Assembly (NCBI RefSeq): GCF_008710285.1
Contig: NZ_VYQF01000001.1
Location: 1,249,501-1,313,500 of the forward strand
Source: Ginsengibacter hankyongi
Lineage (GTDB): Bacteria > Bacteroidota > Bacteroidia > Chitinophagales > Chitinophagaceae
Length of the DNA: 64,000 nucleotides
Direction: 5' to 3'
The notes under the pieces are model-generated. The model saw only the letters and a list, made by a program, of their open reading frames with translations. It ran no database searches and was not told where the DNA came from. Every line of letters begins with the position of its first letter. Within the stretch, counting starts at the first letter, position 1. Both the position numbers and the translations under genes were made by a program. Below, piece after piece: positions 8,597 through 16,999 of the stretch.

Positions 8597-10129
8597 ATGA
8601 ACAGAAATTTCATGAAAAACATTCTCATTTTTTTTATTTTAAGTTTATTTTCTTTCAAGGCCATCTCGCAACAAATAACCTATAGTGAGCCACAGGTTGA
8701 TGATACACGTTCGCTCGATTTTGACATTATCGGAAAGATTGGAGGCAACTTTTTAGTATATAAAAATGTCAGGAATAAATATGCGGTAAGTATATACGAC
8801 AATAGAATGAAATCACTAGATAAAGTAGACCTTGATTTTATGCCTGATAAAACAATTAATGTAGATTTTGTGGCTTATCCCGATTTCGCCTATATCATTT
8901 ACCAGTTTCAGAAAAGAAGTACACTCCATTGCATGGCAGCAGCAATAGATGGCAATGGAAAATTAATAAAAACACCGTTTGAACTTGATACAACGCACAT
9001 TAGTTTTTTTGCCGATAACAAGATTTACAGCACTATCAACAGTGAAGACAAGTCGAAAATTATGATTTATAAGATTCAAAAAAGATATGATAAATTTAAT
9101 TTTACGACTTTGCTTTTTGATGATAGCCTCAGGTTATTACATAAATCGAGAATTGAAACCCCATACGAAGATCGTAAAGATATTTTCAGCGATTTCTTTG
9201 TTGACAATACAGGAAATTTTGTTTTTACAAAAGGCACCAAACTAAACTACAGGGATTATCTTCAAAAATTAATGTTGGTAACAAAGGGCCCGCAAGATGA
9301 TAATTTCACTTTAAATGAACTTAATCTTTCAGGAAATTATCTTGATGAAATTAAATTGAAAGTTGATAATGTTAACCAGCAATACCTCATCAATTCTTTA
9401 TTTTATAAAAGGAAAAATGGTAATATCGAAGGGCTTTACACAGCCGTATGGAACAAAAAAAATGATAACCTTGTTTCACAAAATTTTGCAGACTTTAATG
9501 ATACCCTAAGACAAATAGCAAAAAATGAAGGAGGCACAAGGCTTGCTTTTAATGATTATTTTATAAGAGATCTTATTTTAAAAAAAGATGGTGGATTTAT
9601 TCTAACTGCCGAAGATCATACAACACAAAGCCGTGGCACTCCCTGGAATCGTTATAATTATTTATATGGGTATCCATCGTTTTCACCGTATGATTCTTAT
9701 TACTTGTATTCTCCATCTTCTTATTGGTATTCCAGCCGTTATCCTTATTACTATAACAATAACGGCCAGGTGAGATATTATTACGAAAACATAGTGGTGC
9801 TGGATTTGGATAAAACCGGTAATTTAATCTGGAGCAATGTTATTCATAAATCTCAGTATGACGACGATAACGATAATTTTCTTTCTTACTGTATTATGTT
9901 AACGGGTGGCCAATTGCATTTCTTGTTTAATGAACTGGAAAGGCGTAATCAACTCATCAACGATCAAACAGTTTCATCCGACGGAAAAGTTACCAGGAAT
10001 CCGCCACTTAGAAGCCTCGACCGTGGCTATGAGTTTATGCCACGTTATGCGAAACAGGTAAGTTCTTACCAGATAATTGTTCCCTGCATGTATAGAAATT
10101 ATATTTGCTTTGCAAAGATTGAATATTAA
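8597..10129 (+). CDS. Secreted protein of unknown function with Tyr-rich segment
   Basis: A 510-residue protein with an N-terminal signal peptide (hydrophobic core IFFILSLFSF, likely cleavage after AISQ). An alternative start is the ATG at 8612, which removes five residues and also gives a good signal peptide. The body alternates short beta-strand-like segments (DGNGKLIKTPFEL, DKTGNLIWSNVI) and may form a propeller-like fold; this is inference. Around residues 350-395 there is a strongly Tyr/Ser-rich low-complexity stretch. No catalytic motif, lipobox or T9SS sorting domain was recognised. Probably periplasmic. Confidence 0.75.
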   Translation: MNRNFMKNILIFFILSLFSFKAISQQITYSEPQVDDTRSLDFDIIGKIGGNFLVYKNVRNKYAVSIYDNRMKSLDKVDLDFMPDKTINVDFVAYPDFAYIIYQFQKRSTLHCMAAAIDGNGKLIKTPFELDTTHISFFADNKIYSTINSEDKSKIMIYKIQKRYDKFNFTTLLFDDSLRLLHKSRIETPYEDRKDIFSDFFVDNTGNFVFTKGTKLNYRDYLQKLMLVTKGPQDDNFTLNELNLSGNYLDEIKLKVDNVNQQYLINSLFYKRKNGNIEGLYTAVWNKKNDNLVSQNFADFNDTLRQIAKNEGGTRLAFNDYFIRDLILKKDGGFILTAEDHTTQSRGTPWNRYNYLYGYPSFSPYDSYYLYSPSSYWYSSRYPYYYNNNGQVRYYYENIVVLDLDKTGNLIWSNVIHKSQYDDDNDNFLSYCIMLTGGQLHFLFNELERRNQLINDQTVSSDGKVTRNPPLRSLDRGYEFMPRYAKQVSSYQIIVPCMYRNYICFAKIEY

Positions 10130-10247
10130 TACAGAATCAACTTCTGTAAGAAGAAGCAGTATTAAATATCTTTGGTGTATTATTTTTCATCAATAAGATA
10201 ATAATTTCTTTGATGGAATGTTATAGTGCTGGGCGTTATAAATTTTT

Positions 10248-10255
10248 TATTTTTG
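10248..10255 (+). promoter_or_regulatory. Bacteroidota -7 element upstream of membrane protein gene
   Basis: TATTTTTG matches the TAnnTTTG -7 consensus exactly and ends 22 nt before the GTG start at 10278. No good -33 TTTG is found at the standard spacing, so the call rests on one box. Confidence 0.4.
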
Positions 10256-10277
10256 TTCTTCACTCTAACTCTCATTT

Positions 10278-11258
10278 GTGACAGGCACTTTCCGGGCTAA
10301 TAATCCTTTTAATACTTTCATGCTTCTTGTGTATGGCTTGCTGTTGAAGCTTCAATGGTTTATATCGCCGCAAATTCCTGTAGTTCAAAAATCAGATGCA
10401 TTTCTTTATAATAAAATCCTGCTAACTATTAAGCCTGTATTTGATAGCTTTCCGGAGGTTTATTCAATAATAACCTATTTACTTTTATACACACAGGCAA
10501 TAAGTTTTAACAGGCTCCTTAATAACAGGAGGCTTATGCAAAAACCCAATTACCTGCCCGGTATGAGTTACCTTCTCATTACCTCATTCTTTGCAGAATG
10601 GAACGTTTTAAGCGCACCATTAGTAATAAACACTTTACTTATTTGGGTTTGGGCCAAAATGAGCAGCCTTTATAATAATCCCCATGCCAAATCAACACTG
10701 TACAATATTGGAATTGTAATTGGCATTACCACTTTTTTTTATTTTCCATCTCTTGCTTTTTCGTTAATGATTATTTTCGCATTATTAATTACGCGGCCAC
10801 CAAAAATTGCGGAATGGATTATTGCAATCTTAGGCATAGCCACTCCATGGTATTTATTATTTGCATGGCTATTTCTGACTAATAAATTATATAGTTTCCA
10901 GGTTTCGGGCTTTCATATTGATTATCCTTTATTTGCTAAAAATAATGCGCAATACATAGGGATAGTTTTAATATTGATTACCGCGGTGGTTGGAGGTTTG
11001 TTTGTGCAATTAAATGCCAGGAAGCAAATTGTACAGGTTCGTAAAAGTTGGGGGCTAATTGTTTTGTATTTAATTGTTGCACTGTTTGTTCCGTTCATTA
11101 ACAGTAGCCACCATTTTCAATACTGGATTTTGGCTACCGTTCCGCTTTCAGCGTTTATTGCATGTTTCTTTTATTACCCAACCAAAAGATGGATTCCTTT
11201 GTCTATTCATTGGGTAATGGTAGCCTTTGTAATTTATATGGCAATTATAAAAAAATAA
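10278..11258 (+). CDS. Polytopic membrane protein (possibly DUF6427 family)
   Basis: A 326-residue inner-membrane protein with about eight to nine hydrophobic helices separated by short loops; the longest loop is around residues 205-225. The only start that includes the whole first segment (TGTFRANNPFNTFMLLVYG) is GTG at 10278, just after a -7 promoter box. In topology and opening sequence it resembles the uncharacterised Bacteroidota family DUF6427, which I recall but could not verify. It lies immediately upstream of purQ in the same direction. No functional motif is visible. Confidence 0.75.
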   Translation: MTGTFRANNPFNTFMLLVYGLLLKLQWFISPQIPVVQKSDAFLYNKILLTIKPVFDSFPEVYSIITYLLLYTQAISFNRLLNNRRLMQKPNYLPGMSYLLITSFFAEWNVLSAPLVINTLLIWVWAKMSSLYNNPHAKSTLYNIGIVIGITTFFYFPSLAFSLMIIFALLITRPPKIAEWIIAILGIATPWYLLFAWLFLTNKLYSFQVSGFHIDYPLFAKNNAQYIGIVLILITAVVGGLFVQLNARKQIVQVRKSWGLIVLYLIVALFVPFINSSHHFQYWILATVPLSAFIACFFYYPTKRWIPLSIHWVMVAFVIYMAIIKK

Positions 11259-11265
11259 ATCTTAG

Positions 11266-11273
11266 TATTTTTG
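11266..11273 (+). promoter_or_regulatory. -7 element of purQ promoter
   Basis: TATTTTTG fits the TAnnTTTG consensus and ends 23 nt before the purQ ATG. A matching -33 element at 19-21 nt spacing is not evident. It suggests purQ has its own promoter although the upstream gene ends only 38 nt away. Confidence 0.4.
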
Positions 11274-11296
11274 CATTATAAATCAATAAAAAGTAA

Positions 11297-11971
11297 ATGA
11301 AATTTGGTGTAGTTGTTTTTCCCGGCTCTAATTGCGACAGGGACGTGATGGATGCTCTAAAAAATGATCTTCAACAGCAAGTAATTCCGCTATGGCATAA
11401 GGACCGGGATCTTTCGATGTTTAATAAGCAGGATTGTATTGTATTACCCGGAGGTTTTAGCTTTGGAGATTATTTAAGGTGCGGAGCAATAGCAAGGTTT
11501 AGCCCGATGATGCAAAGTGTAATTGAGTTTGCAAATAAAGGTGGAAAAGTTCTGGGAATATGCAACGGCTTCCAGATTTTATGCGAAAGCGGTTTATTAC
11601 CCGGTGTTCTTTTGCGAAACAGCAATATGCAATTTGTTTGCAAAAACGTGTTGTTAATTGGTGAGAATAAAAAGGAAAAGAAAAATGTACTAAAAATTCC
11701 TGTGGCCCATGGCGAAGGAAGATATTATGCCAGTGAAGAAGTTATTAATAAATTAGAAAAAGAGGACCAGGTGCTGTACCGCTACTGCAATACAGCAGGT
11801 CTTTTCAACGTTGATTATTCACCTAATGGATCTACTAATAATATTGCGGGCATCTGCAATAAAGAAAGAAATGTTTTTGCAATGATGCCGCATCCCGAAC
11901 GGGCTTGTAATAGCTTATTAGGTAATACCGATGGAAGGCAGGTTTTTTTAGATTTATTTTCTATAAACTAA
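11297..11971 (+). CDS. purQ: Phosphoribosylformylglycinamidine synthase glutaminase subunit PurQ
   Basis: A 224-residue class I glutamine amidotransferase. It supplies ammonia from glutamine to PurL for conversion of FGAR to FGAM, the fourth step of purine synthesis. The nucleophile Cys89 lies in GICNGFQ, and His199 and Glu201 in HPER complete the triad. The N-terminus VVVFPGSNCDRD and the oxyanion loop PGGFSFGDYLRCG are hallmarks of PurQ. The presence of separate PurQ implies the small PurS/PurL/PurQ form of the enzyme, with purL and purS outside the window. The start ATG is preceded by A-rich sequence, not a Shine-Dalgarno. Confidence 0.96.
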   Translation: MKFGVVVFPGSNCDRDVMDALKNDLQQQVIPLWHKDRDLSMFNKQDCIVLPGGFSFGDYLRCGAIARFSPMMQSVIEFANKGGKVLGICNGFQILCESGLLPGVLLRNSNMQFVCKNVLLIGENKKEKKNVLKIPVAHGEGRYYASEEVINKLEKEDQVLYRYCNTAGLFNVDYSPNGSTNNIAGICNKERNVFAMMPHPERACNSLLGNTDGRQVFLDLFSIN

Positions 11972-12052
11972 CGTTAAAAAGGCAGTTGCCGTAGCTCTTG
12001 TTACCGTATTATCGTTTGTTATTTTTTATTATTGCAGAAACGAAAAGATACC

Positions 12053-12490
12053 ATGAAAAAAATAATTTTTATTCTATTATCCGCTTTCATCATAAATACT
12101 TCTTTTGGGCAAATATTAAACCCAGTAAAGTTTAGCTACAGTACTGTAAAGAAAAGTAATAATCAATACGAGGTCCATATAAAAACTGCAGTAGATCCTA
12201 AATGGCATATTTATTCAATATATAATCCCGATGGCGGCGCACAACCTACAGAACTTAGTTTTACCAATGCCAAATCTGTTGGAAAAGCAAAAGAAGCAGG
12301 AAAAATGAAAACGATTTTTGAAAAGGAATTCAATGTTAACCAAAAGTATTTTGAACAAAACGTTGATTTTATTCAAACAGTAAAAGTGGCGCCCGGTTCT
12401 AAAAAAGTTTCAGGCACTATTGAGTACATGGTTTGTAATGACAAACAATGCCTGCCTCCCAAGACAGTTGCGTTTGATATAGCTCTTTAA
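12053..12490 (+). CDS. Stand-alone DsbD alpha (N-terminal) domain protein
   Basis: A 145-residue periplasmic protein with a signal peptide ending near SFGQ. WHIYS and the late pair Cys128-x4-Cys133 in a VCNDKQCLPP context match the immunoglobulin-like alpha domain of DsbD, whose two cysteines pass electrons from the transmembrane domain to periplasmic thiol proteins. E. coli carries this domain as the N-terminus of DsbD, but here it is a separate gene 70 nt ahead of the membrane part. The frame extends back to a TTG at 12032, but the ATG at 12053 begins a normal signal peptide. Confidence 0.85.
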   Translation: MKKIIFILLSAFIINTSFGQILNPVKFSYSTVKKSNNQYEVHIKTAVDPKWHIYSIYNPDGGAQPTELSFTNAKSVGKAKEAGKMKTIFEKEFNVNQKYFEQNVDFIQTVKVAPGSKKVSGTIEYMVCNDKQCLPPKTVAFDIAL

Positions 12491-12515
12491 AATTAAAAAT
12501 TGATACAGTAATTTT

Positions 12516-12544
12516 AATAGGATAACCTTAGTTGTTATCCTATT
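12516..12544 (+). terminator. Strong hairpin between the two DsbD genes
   Basis: A perfect 11-bp stem (AATAGGATAAC / GTTATCCTATT) with a 7-nt loop is followed by a run of six T residues. It fits an intrinsic terminator placed 25 nt after the alpha-domain stop and 16 nt before the next start, so it may attenuate rather than fully block the downstream gene. Confidence 0.8.
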
Positions 12545-12559
12545 TTTTTAAATTCGGTC

Positions 12560-14158
12560 ATGAAGATTTATAGATTGTTTATTACGGTTATTTTAAGTTT
12601 AATTGCATTGTTCTTTATTGATCAAAATGCAACGGCACAAGTCGTTGGCGCAACGCAGAAAACTTTGTCGCACACTTTTCTTGATGGATTAAGATGGGGA
12701 TTTATATCGGTATTACAGCCATGCCTATACGCAATGTTCCCTGTTACCGTAACTTTCTTTTTAAAACGAAGCCAATCACGTGCACAGGGAATAAAAAATG
12801 CGACATTATATTCTTTTTCAATTATTGCCATATTTACGGCATTCGCATTTTTTCTTACCTTAATTTTTGGAAAAGATACCTTATACCAAATATCAACGAG
12901 CGCTACATTTAACATTTTTGTATTTATACTATTCATGGTTTTCGGGATATCTTTTTTAGGTGCATTTGAAATTACATTGCCTTCTTCATGGACGAATAAA
13001 GTTGATTCAAAAGCAAGCACCAACAACTTTTCAGGGATTTTCTTTATGGCTCTTACGTTAGTATTGGTTTCATTTTCCTGTACGGCGCCTTTTATTGGAA
13101 ATTTATTGGTTGATGTTACGCAACAAAAAGAAAGGCTCGGACCCATCATCGGCTTTCTTGGTTTTTCATTAGCCATCGCATTACCCTTTGCATTGTTCGC
13201 ATTCTTCCCTGGATTGCTTAATAAAATTGCAAAATCAGGGGGTTGGTTAAACACTTTGAAAGTTTCTTTTGGATTTATCGAAATCGCCATGGCATTAAAA
13301 TTTTTATCTAATGCTGATCTTGCCTATCACTGGCGCTTACTCGACAGGGAAGTATATCTTTCATTATGGATTATCATTTTTGGCTTGTTAGGATTTTATT
13401 TGCTGGGCAAATTAAAATTCAGTCATGATGACCATTTACCGTTAAACGATTATGGTCATCCCTATCTTTCTGTAACAAGATTATTATTTGCAATTATTCC
13501 GCTTGCATTTACTGTTTATATGATACCGGGATTGTGGGGTGCTCCTTTAAATGGCATCAGTGGGTGGTTACCGGAAAATAAAACACAGGATTTTAATCTA
13601 GAAAAATTAATAAGAAACAGCCAGTTGAGTTCATCGAATAACGATTCATCAAATGCAGGCAAAACTGTTGCTTACATTAGACCAAAAAAATATACTGATA
13701 TACTTGCATCTGAAATTGCAGGCGTAGAAACATTTTTTGATTTTAACGAAGCCATTGCAGCCGCCAGAGCAATGAATAAGCCAGTGATGATAGACTTTAC
13801 CGGGCATAGCTGTGCCAATTGTCGCAAAATGGAAAGTGAAGTTTTGTCGAAGCCTGAAGTAAGTAAAAGATTGCATGATGATTTCGTTGTAGTCTCTTTA
13901 TATGTCGATGAAAAAAGAGAATTACCGGACAGCGAAAAATATGTTTCAAAATTCGATCAATCATCCGTTAATACTGTAGGCGCAAAGAATCTCGATTTTG
14001 AAGCAACCATTGCTAACTCCAACGCACAACCGCTATATATTTTTGTTGATGAAAGTGGAAAGATTATACAAAATGCAGGAGGTTACGATCCTGATATCAA
14101 CCGCTTTATTTCTATACTTAATCAGGTGAAAGCGGAGAATATGAAGAGGTTTCAATAA
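12560..14158 (+). CDS. dsbD: Thiol:disulfide interchange protein DsbD (membrane and thioredoxin domains)
   Basis: A 532-residue inner-membrane electron carrier that moves reducing equivalents from cytoplasmic thioredoxin to the periplasm. After a signal-like first segment come about eight transmembrane helices of the CcdA/DsbD type with the redox pair Cys55 (LQPCLYAMFP) and Cys174 (SFSCTAPF). A periplasmic linker (about 340-385) leads to a C-terminal thioredoxin-like gamma domain with Cys418-A-N-Cys421 in GHSCANCRKM. The alpha domain is missing here because it is encoded by the preceding gene. Together they rebuild all three parts of classical DsbD. Confidence 0.92.
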   Translation: MKIYRLFITVILSLIALFFIDQNATAQVVGATQKTLSHTFLDGLRWGFISVLQPCLYAMFPVTVTFFLKRSQSRAQGIKNATLYSFSIIAIFTAFAFFLTLIFGKDTLYQISTSATFNIFVFILFMVFGISFLGAFEITLPSSWTNKVDSKASTNNFSGIFFMALTLVLVSFSCTAPFIGNLLVDVTQQKERLGPIIGFLGFSLAIALPFALFAFFPGLLNKIAKSGGWLNTLKVSFGFIEIAMALKFLSNADLAYHWRLLDREVYLSLWIIIFGLLGFYLLGKLKFSHDDHLPLNDYGHPYLSVTRLLFAIIPLAFTVYMIPGLWGAPLNGISGWLPENKTQDFNLEKLIRNSQLSSSNNDSSNAGKTVAYIRPKKYTDILASEIAGVETFFDFNEAIAAARAMNKPVMIDFTGHSCANCRKMESEVLSKPEVSKRLHDDFVVVSLYVDEKRELPDSEKYVSKFDQSSVNTVGAKNLDFEATIANSNAQPLYIFVDESGKIIQNAGGYDPDINRFISILNQVKAENMKRFQ

Positions 14159-14168
14159 AGTCATTCAA

Positions 14169-14783
14169 CTATAATCTCACAATATTTTTAATCGCTATTG
14201 GCGGGGTAAAATTTGTTTCATTATCCGGTTGCTTGTGAATATCTTTCACTACATCCATTCCTTCTATCACCCGGCCAAAAGCCGCAAAGCCCTGCCCGTC
14301 TGCATTCGCATCGCCACCATAATCATAAGCAGGTTGGTCACCTATCACAATAAAAAATTCGGTACTGGCAGTTCCCGGCGCAAGCCTTGCCATAGAAATA
14401 GTTCCATCTTTATGGAGTATGCCGGTTTGTTTTGTGGTTTCGTGTGGAATGCCCGGTAACTTTATTTGCATTTTATTTTTTGTTTCCCAAATACCACCTT
14501 GTATCAAATCAGATTTAAAAGAACTCGAAGGCTGATCTTCGGCTTTTAAAACACGATAGAAAGAACCATCTTTATAATAACCTGAATCTACATAAGCTAA
14601 AAATGCCGCAACGGTTTTCGGCGCCTTTTCAGGATACAACTCAACAATGATGTCGCCAAAGTTGGTTTCTATTTTTACAGTTGGTTCCTTGTAATTCTTT
14701 TTTTGCTTACATGAAAAATAAAAGCATGAATTCATCAAAAGCAAAATTATGATAATCGTTCTTAACCGGTTTTTTACTTTCAA
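14169..14783 (-). CDS. Cyclophilin-type peptidyl-prolyl isomerase lipoprotein
   Basis: A 204-residue protein that catalyses cis-trans isomerisation of proline peptide bonds. The cyclophilin core is visible in VKIETNFGDIIVELYPEKAP, FYRVLK, DLIQGG, GTISMAR, STEFFIV, AAFGRVIEGMDVV. The N-terminus is a hydrophobic signal with a plausible lipobox (YFSC at about residue 25), so the enzyme is probably anchored in the envelope. The start codon is TTG at 14783, because the in-frame stop is only 3 nt upstream and the next ATG would cut the signal. It converges on dsbD with a 10-nt gap, so periplasmic folding genes are neighbours. Confidence 0.88.
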   Translation of the reverse strand: MKVKNRLRTIIIILLLMNSCFYFSCKQKKNYKEPTVKIETNFGDIIVELYPEKAPKTVAAFLAYVDSGYYKDGSFYRVLKAEDQPSSSFKSDLIQGGIWETKNKMQIKLPGIPHETTKQTGILHKDGTISMARLAPGTASTEFFIVIGDQPAYDYGGDANADGQGFAAFGRVIEGMDVVKDIHKQPDNETNFTPPIAIKNIVRL

Positions 14784-14881
14784 TGTTTAAAATTTTATCA
14801 GATACAAAATAACAATAATTCTTATTTTATAAATACAGTTGCAACCATTTCGATAAACACTATCATAATCTGCAACAAAAA

Positions 14882-14906
14882 CCCCGGCTAACGTGAGTCT
14901 CCGGGG
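14882..14906 (-). terminator. Terminator after ftsZ (end of dcw cluster)
   Basis: Read on the minus strand, a perfect 6-bp GC stem (CCCCGG / CCGGGG, 13-nt loop) is followed directly by TTTTTG. It lies about 100 nt downstream of the ftsZ stop and before the cyclophilin start, so it probably ends the division-cluster transcript. Confidence 0.7.
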
Positions 14907-15009
14907 CAAACAAAAATAACAGTACACACAACAACGAATATAAAAATCAGGTATTAGCCTCCAGGTATTTGGTAAAACCAATTAACCTTTTAACTTATAA
15001 CTTCTTCAT

Positions 15010-16956
15010 TTAATCTGGTTTTTTTCCATGCAGGAAAGTATTGATAGTGCTTATTTCAGCTTTATTATTTTCATCAGACTTAACGGTGTAATTGCTGTAA
15101 AAGCTCTCTACGTCGGCAATGGAATTGTGCAATTCCATATTGCGGCGGAGGTAAGCAGGAACCGACTCAAACTCATTGTTAGGGTCCGCAGCGTTTACGT
15201 TGAAAGATAAATTTCTCAGCTTCGCAATGCGGTCCATAGCCCGGCGCTTTAGATCTCCTGCTTCGTCTACCGGTGGCAGTTCCTCAACAGAAGGCATCAT
15301 GATGGGCATCGTTTGGCGTACTTTCGGTTCTTCCTTTTCCTCCTCCGCTTCATGGGAATTTTTAACTACCAATTGCATATCAATAACGGGTTCGTCTTCC
15401 TGTTTTGAAAACGCTATTGGAGTTGTTGGTTCCTCTACAGATTTGGATTCCTTGTTTGGCTTAGCTTCTGCATAGATCTGTGCAGGCTTCGCTAAATAAC
15501 CGCCTGACGTTGGGACGGTGCTAGCTTCTTTTTTATTATTATTTGGTTGATTGTTAAGAACAGTCGTTTTAGTTTTCGAGGGAACGTGTTGATTTGCTTC
15601 AACAGGTATTGGATTGGGTTCCGAAGATAACGTGAAATGGATAACTGTTTCAGATGATTTATCAACAGTAATTTCTTCATTGCGCACTGGTAATTCTACC
15701 TTTGAAGATATTGGTACTTCTACTATTGTAGGCTCCATCCCTTTCTCAATTTTTTGTTCCGAAACTGAAGCATACACATCTTCTTCTTTAATTGATTTAA
15801 ATCCTTTCTGCTCAATTATGTTTTCTTCTTCTTTTATTTCTTCTACAGGCTTTTCTTCTTTCTTTTCTTCAAAAACAAAAACAGGCTGACGGTATTGTTT
15901 TTTTTCATCTTCAGAATGCTGCAGCGTCATCACAATTTTTTCCTCTGCTTTTATTTCTTCTATTGGCTCTTCTTTTTTATCAAAAGGGTCTTTATGTTCA
16001 AACCCGGTTGCTATTAAGGTGATACCTATTTTACTTTCGAGCGTATTATCATATCCAAGCCCCAGAATCACATCTGTATTTTCCCCCGCCTGGCTCAGCA
16101 AATGATTTTGTATGGTTTCAACTTCATCCATTGTAAATTCATTATCGCCTTCAGCAGAATTTATATTTATTAAAATCCATTTTGCTCCGCGGATATCATT
16201 ATCATTCAACAAAGGAGAATTAAGCGCCTGCTCAATTGCCTTCTGGGCACGGTTTTCGCCGTCTGCTGCTGAGCTGCCTAGAATAGCAACACCTCCTTTT
16301 CTCATCACTGTACACACATCTGCAAAGTCAACATTTATCTGGCCTGTGCTGTTAATTACGTCAGTAATACATTTGGCTGCAGTTGCTAACACATTATCAG
16401 CTTTGGCAAACGCTGCCTTCATCGTAAGGTTGCCAAACTGGTGACGCATTTTATCATTACTTATAACGAGAAGCGTATCCACATGATCTTTCAATTTACT
16501 TATCCCATCTTCTGCCTGGGCAATTCTCTTCTTGCCTTCATAGGCAAAGGGAGTTGTAACTATGCCTACGGTAAGAATACCAAGATCTTTGCAAATTTTT
16601 GCAATGATAGGCGCACCACCAGTGCCTGTGCCGCCACCCATCCCGGCAGTAATGAATGCCATTTTGGTATTCACTTCCAATATGCGTTTTATTTCTTCAA
16701 GACTTTCTTCAGTGGCTTCACGTCCTATTGCAGGATTAGCGCCGGCGCCAAGGCCTTGCGTTAAATGCGGGCCTAATTGTACTTTGTTAGGAACCATGCT
16801 GGTTGCAATTGCCTGCGCATCAGTATTACAGATTATGAAGTTTACGCCTTCAATATTCTGGCTATACATGTGGTTGACTGCATTGCTGCCACCACCGCCA
16901 ACGCCGATCACCTTTAGGATAGATGATTGTTCTTTGGGCAAATCAAAATGAATCAT
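15010..16956 (-). CDS. ftsZ: Cell division protein FtsZ
   Basis: A 648-residue tubulin-like GTPase that polymerises into the division ring. GGGGSNAVNHM (from residue 20) and the tubulin signature GGGTGTG at 107-113 bind GTP; the T7 catalytic loop NVDFADV is at 208-214. The folded core ends near residue 320. It is followed by a roughly 280-residue acidic, Glu/Lys/Pro-rich linker, far longer than in E. coli. The conserved C-terminal peptide that binds FtsA is at about 599 (VPAYLRR) and is followed by another 40 or so residues. It is the last gene of the dcw cluster, 43 nt after ftsA. Confidence 0.97.
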   Translation of the reverse strand: MIHFDLPKEQSSILKVIGVGGGGSNAVNHMYSQNIEGVNFIICNTDAQAIATSMVPNKVQLGPHLTQGLGAGANPAIGREATEESLEEIKRILEVNTKMAFITAGMGGGTGTGGAPIIAKICKDLGILTVGIVTTPFAYEGKKRIAQAEDGISKLKDHVDTLLVISNDKMRHQFGNLTMKAAFAKADNVLATAAKCITDVINSTGQINVDFADVCTVMRKGGVAILGSSAADGENRAQKAIEQALNSPLLNDNDIRGAKWILININSAEGDNEFTMDEVETIQNHLLSQAGENTDVILGLGYDNTLESKIGITLIATGFEHKDPFDKKEEPIEEIKAEEKIVMTLQHSEDEKKQYRQPVFVFEEKKEEKPVEEIKEEENIIEQKGFKSIKEEDVYASVSEQKIEKGMEPTIVEVPISSKVELPVRNEEITVDKSSETVIHFTLSSEPNPIPVEANQHVPSKTKTTVLNNQPNNNKKEASTVPTSGGYLAKPAQIYAEAKPNKESKSVEEPTTPIAFSKQEDEPVIDMQLVVKNSHEAEEEKEEPKVRQTMPIMMPSVEELPPVDEAGDLKRRAMDRIAKLRNLSFNVNAADPNNEFESVPAYLRRNMELHNSIADVESFYSNYTVKSDENNKAEISTINTFLHGKKPD

Positions 16957-16999
16957 GTGTTTTAAATTTAATGAGTTATAATGTAATTAACAGGTTAGC

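Noticed and set aside
10130-10148. TACAGAA/TTCTGTA hairpin after the Tyr-rich protein gene
   Set aside because: A 7-bp AT-leaning stem with no T-run after it; too weak to call a terminator.
12622-13290. 222-codon frame antisense to the membrane part of dsbD
   Set aside because: The opposite strand holds a clear DsbD with all redox cysteines; long antisense frames are common opposite hydrophobic genes.
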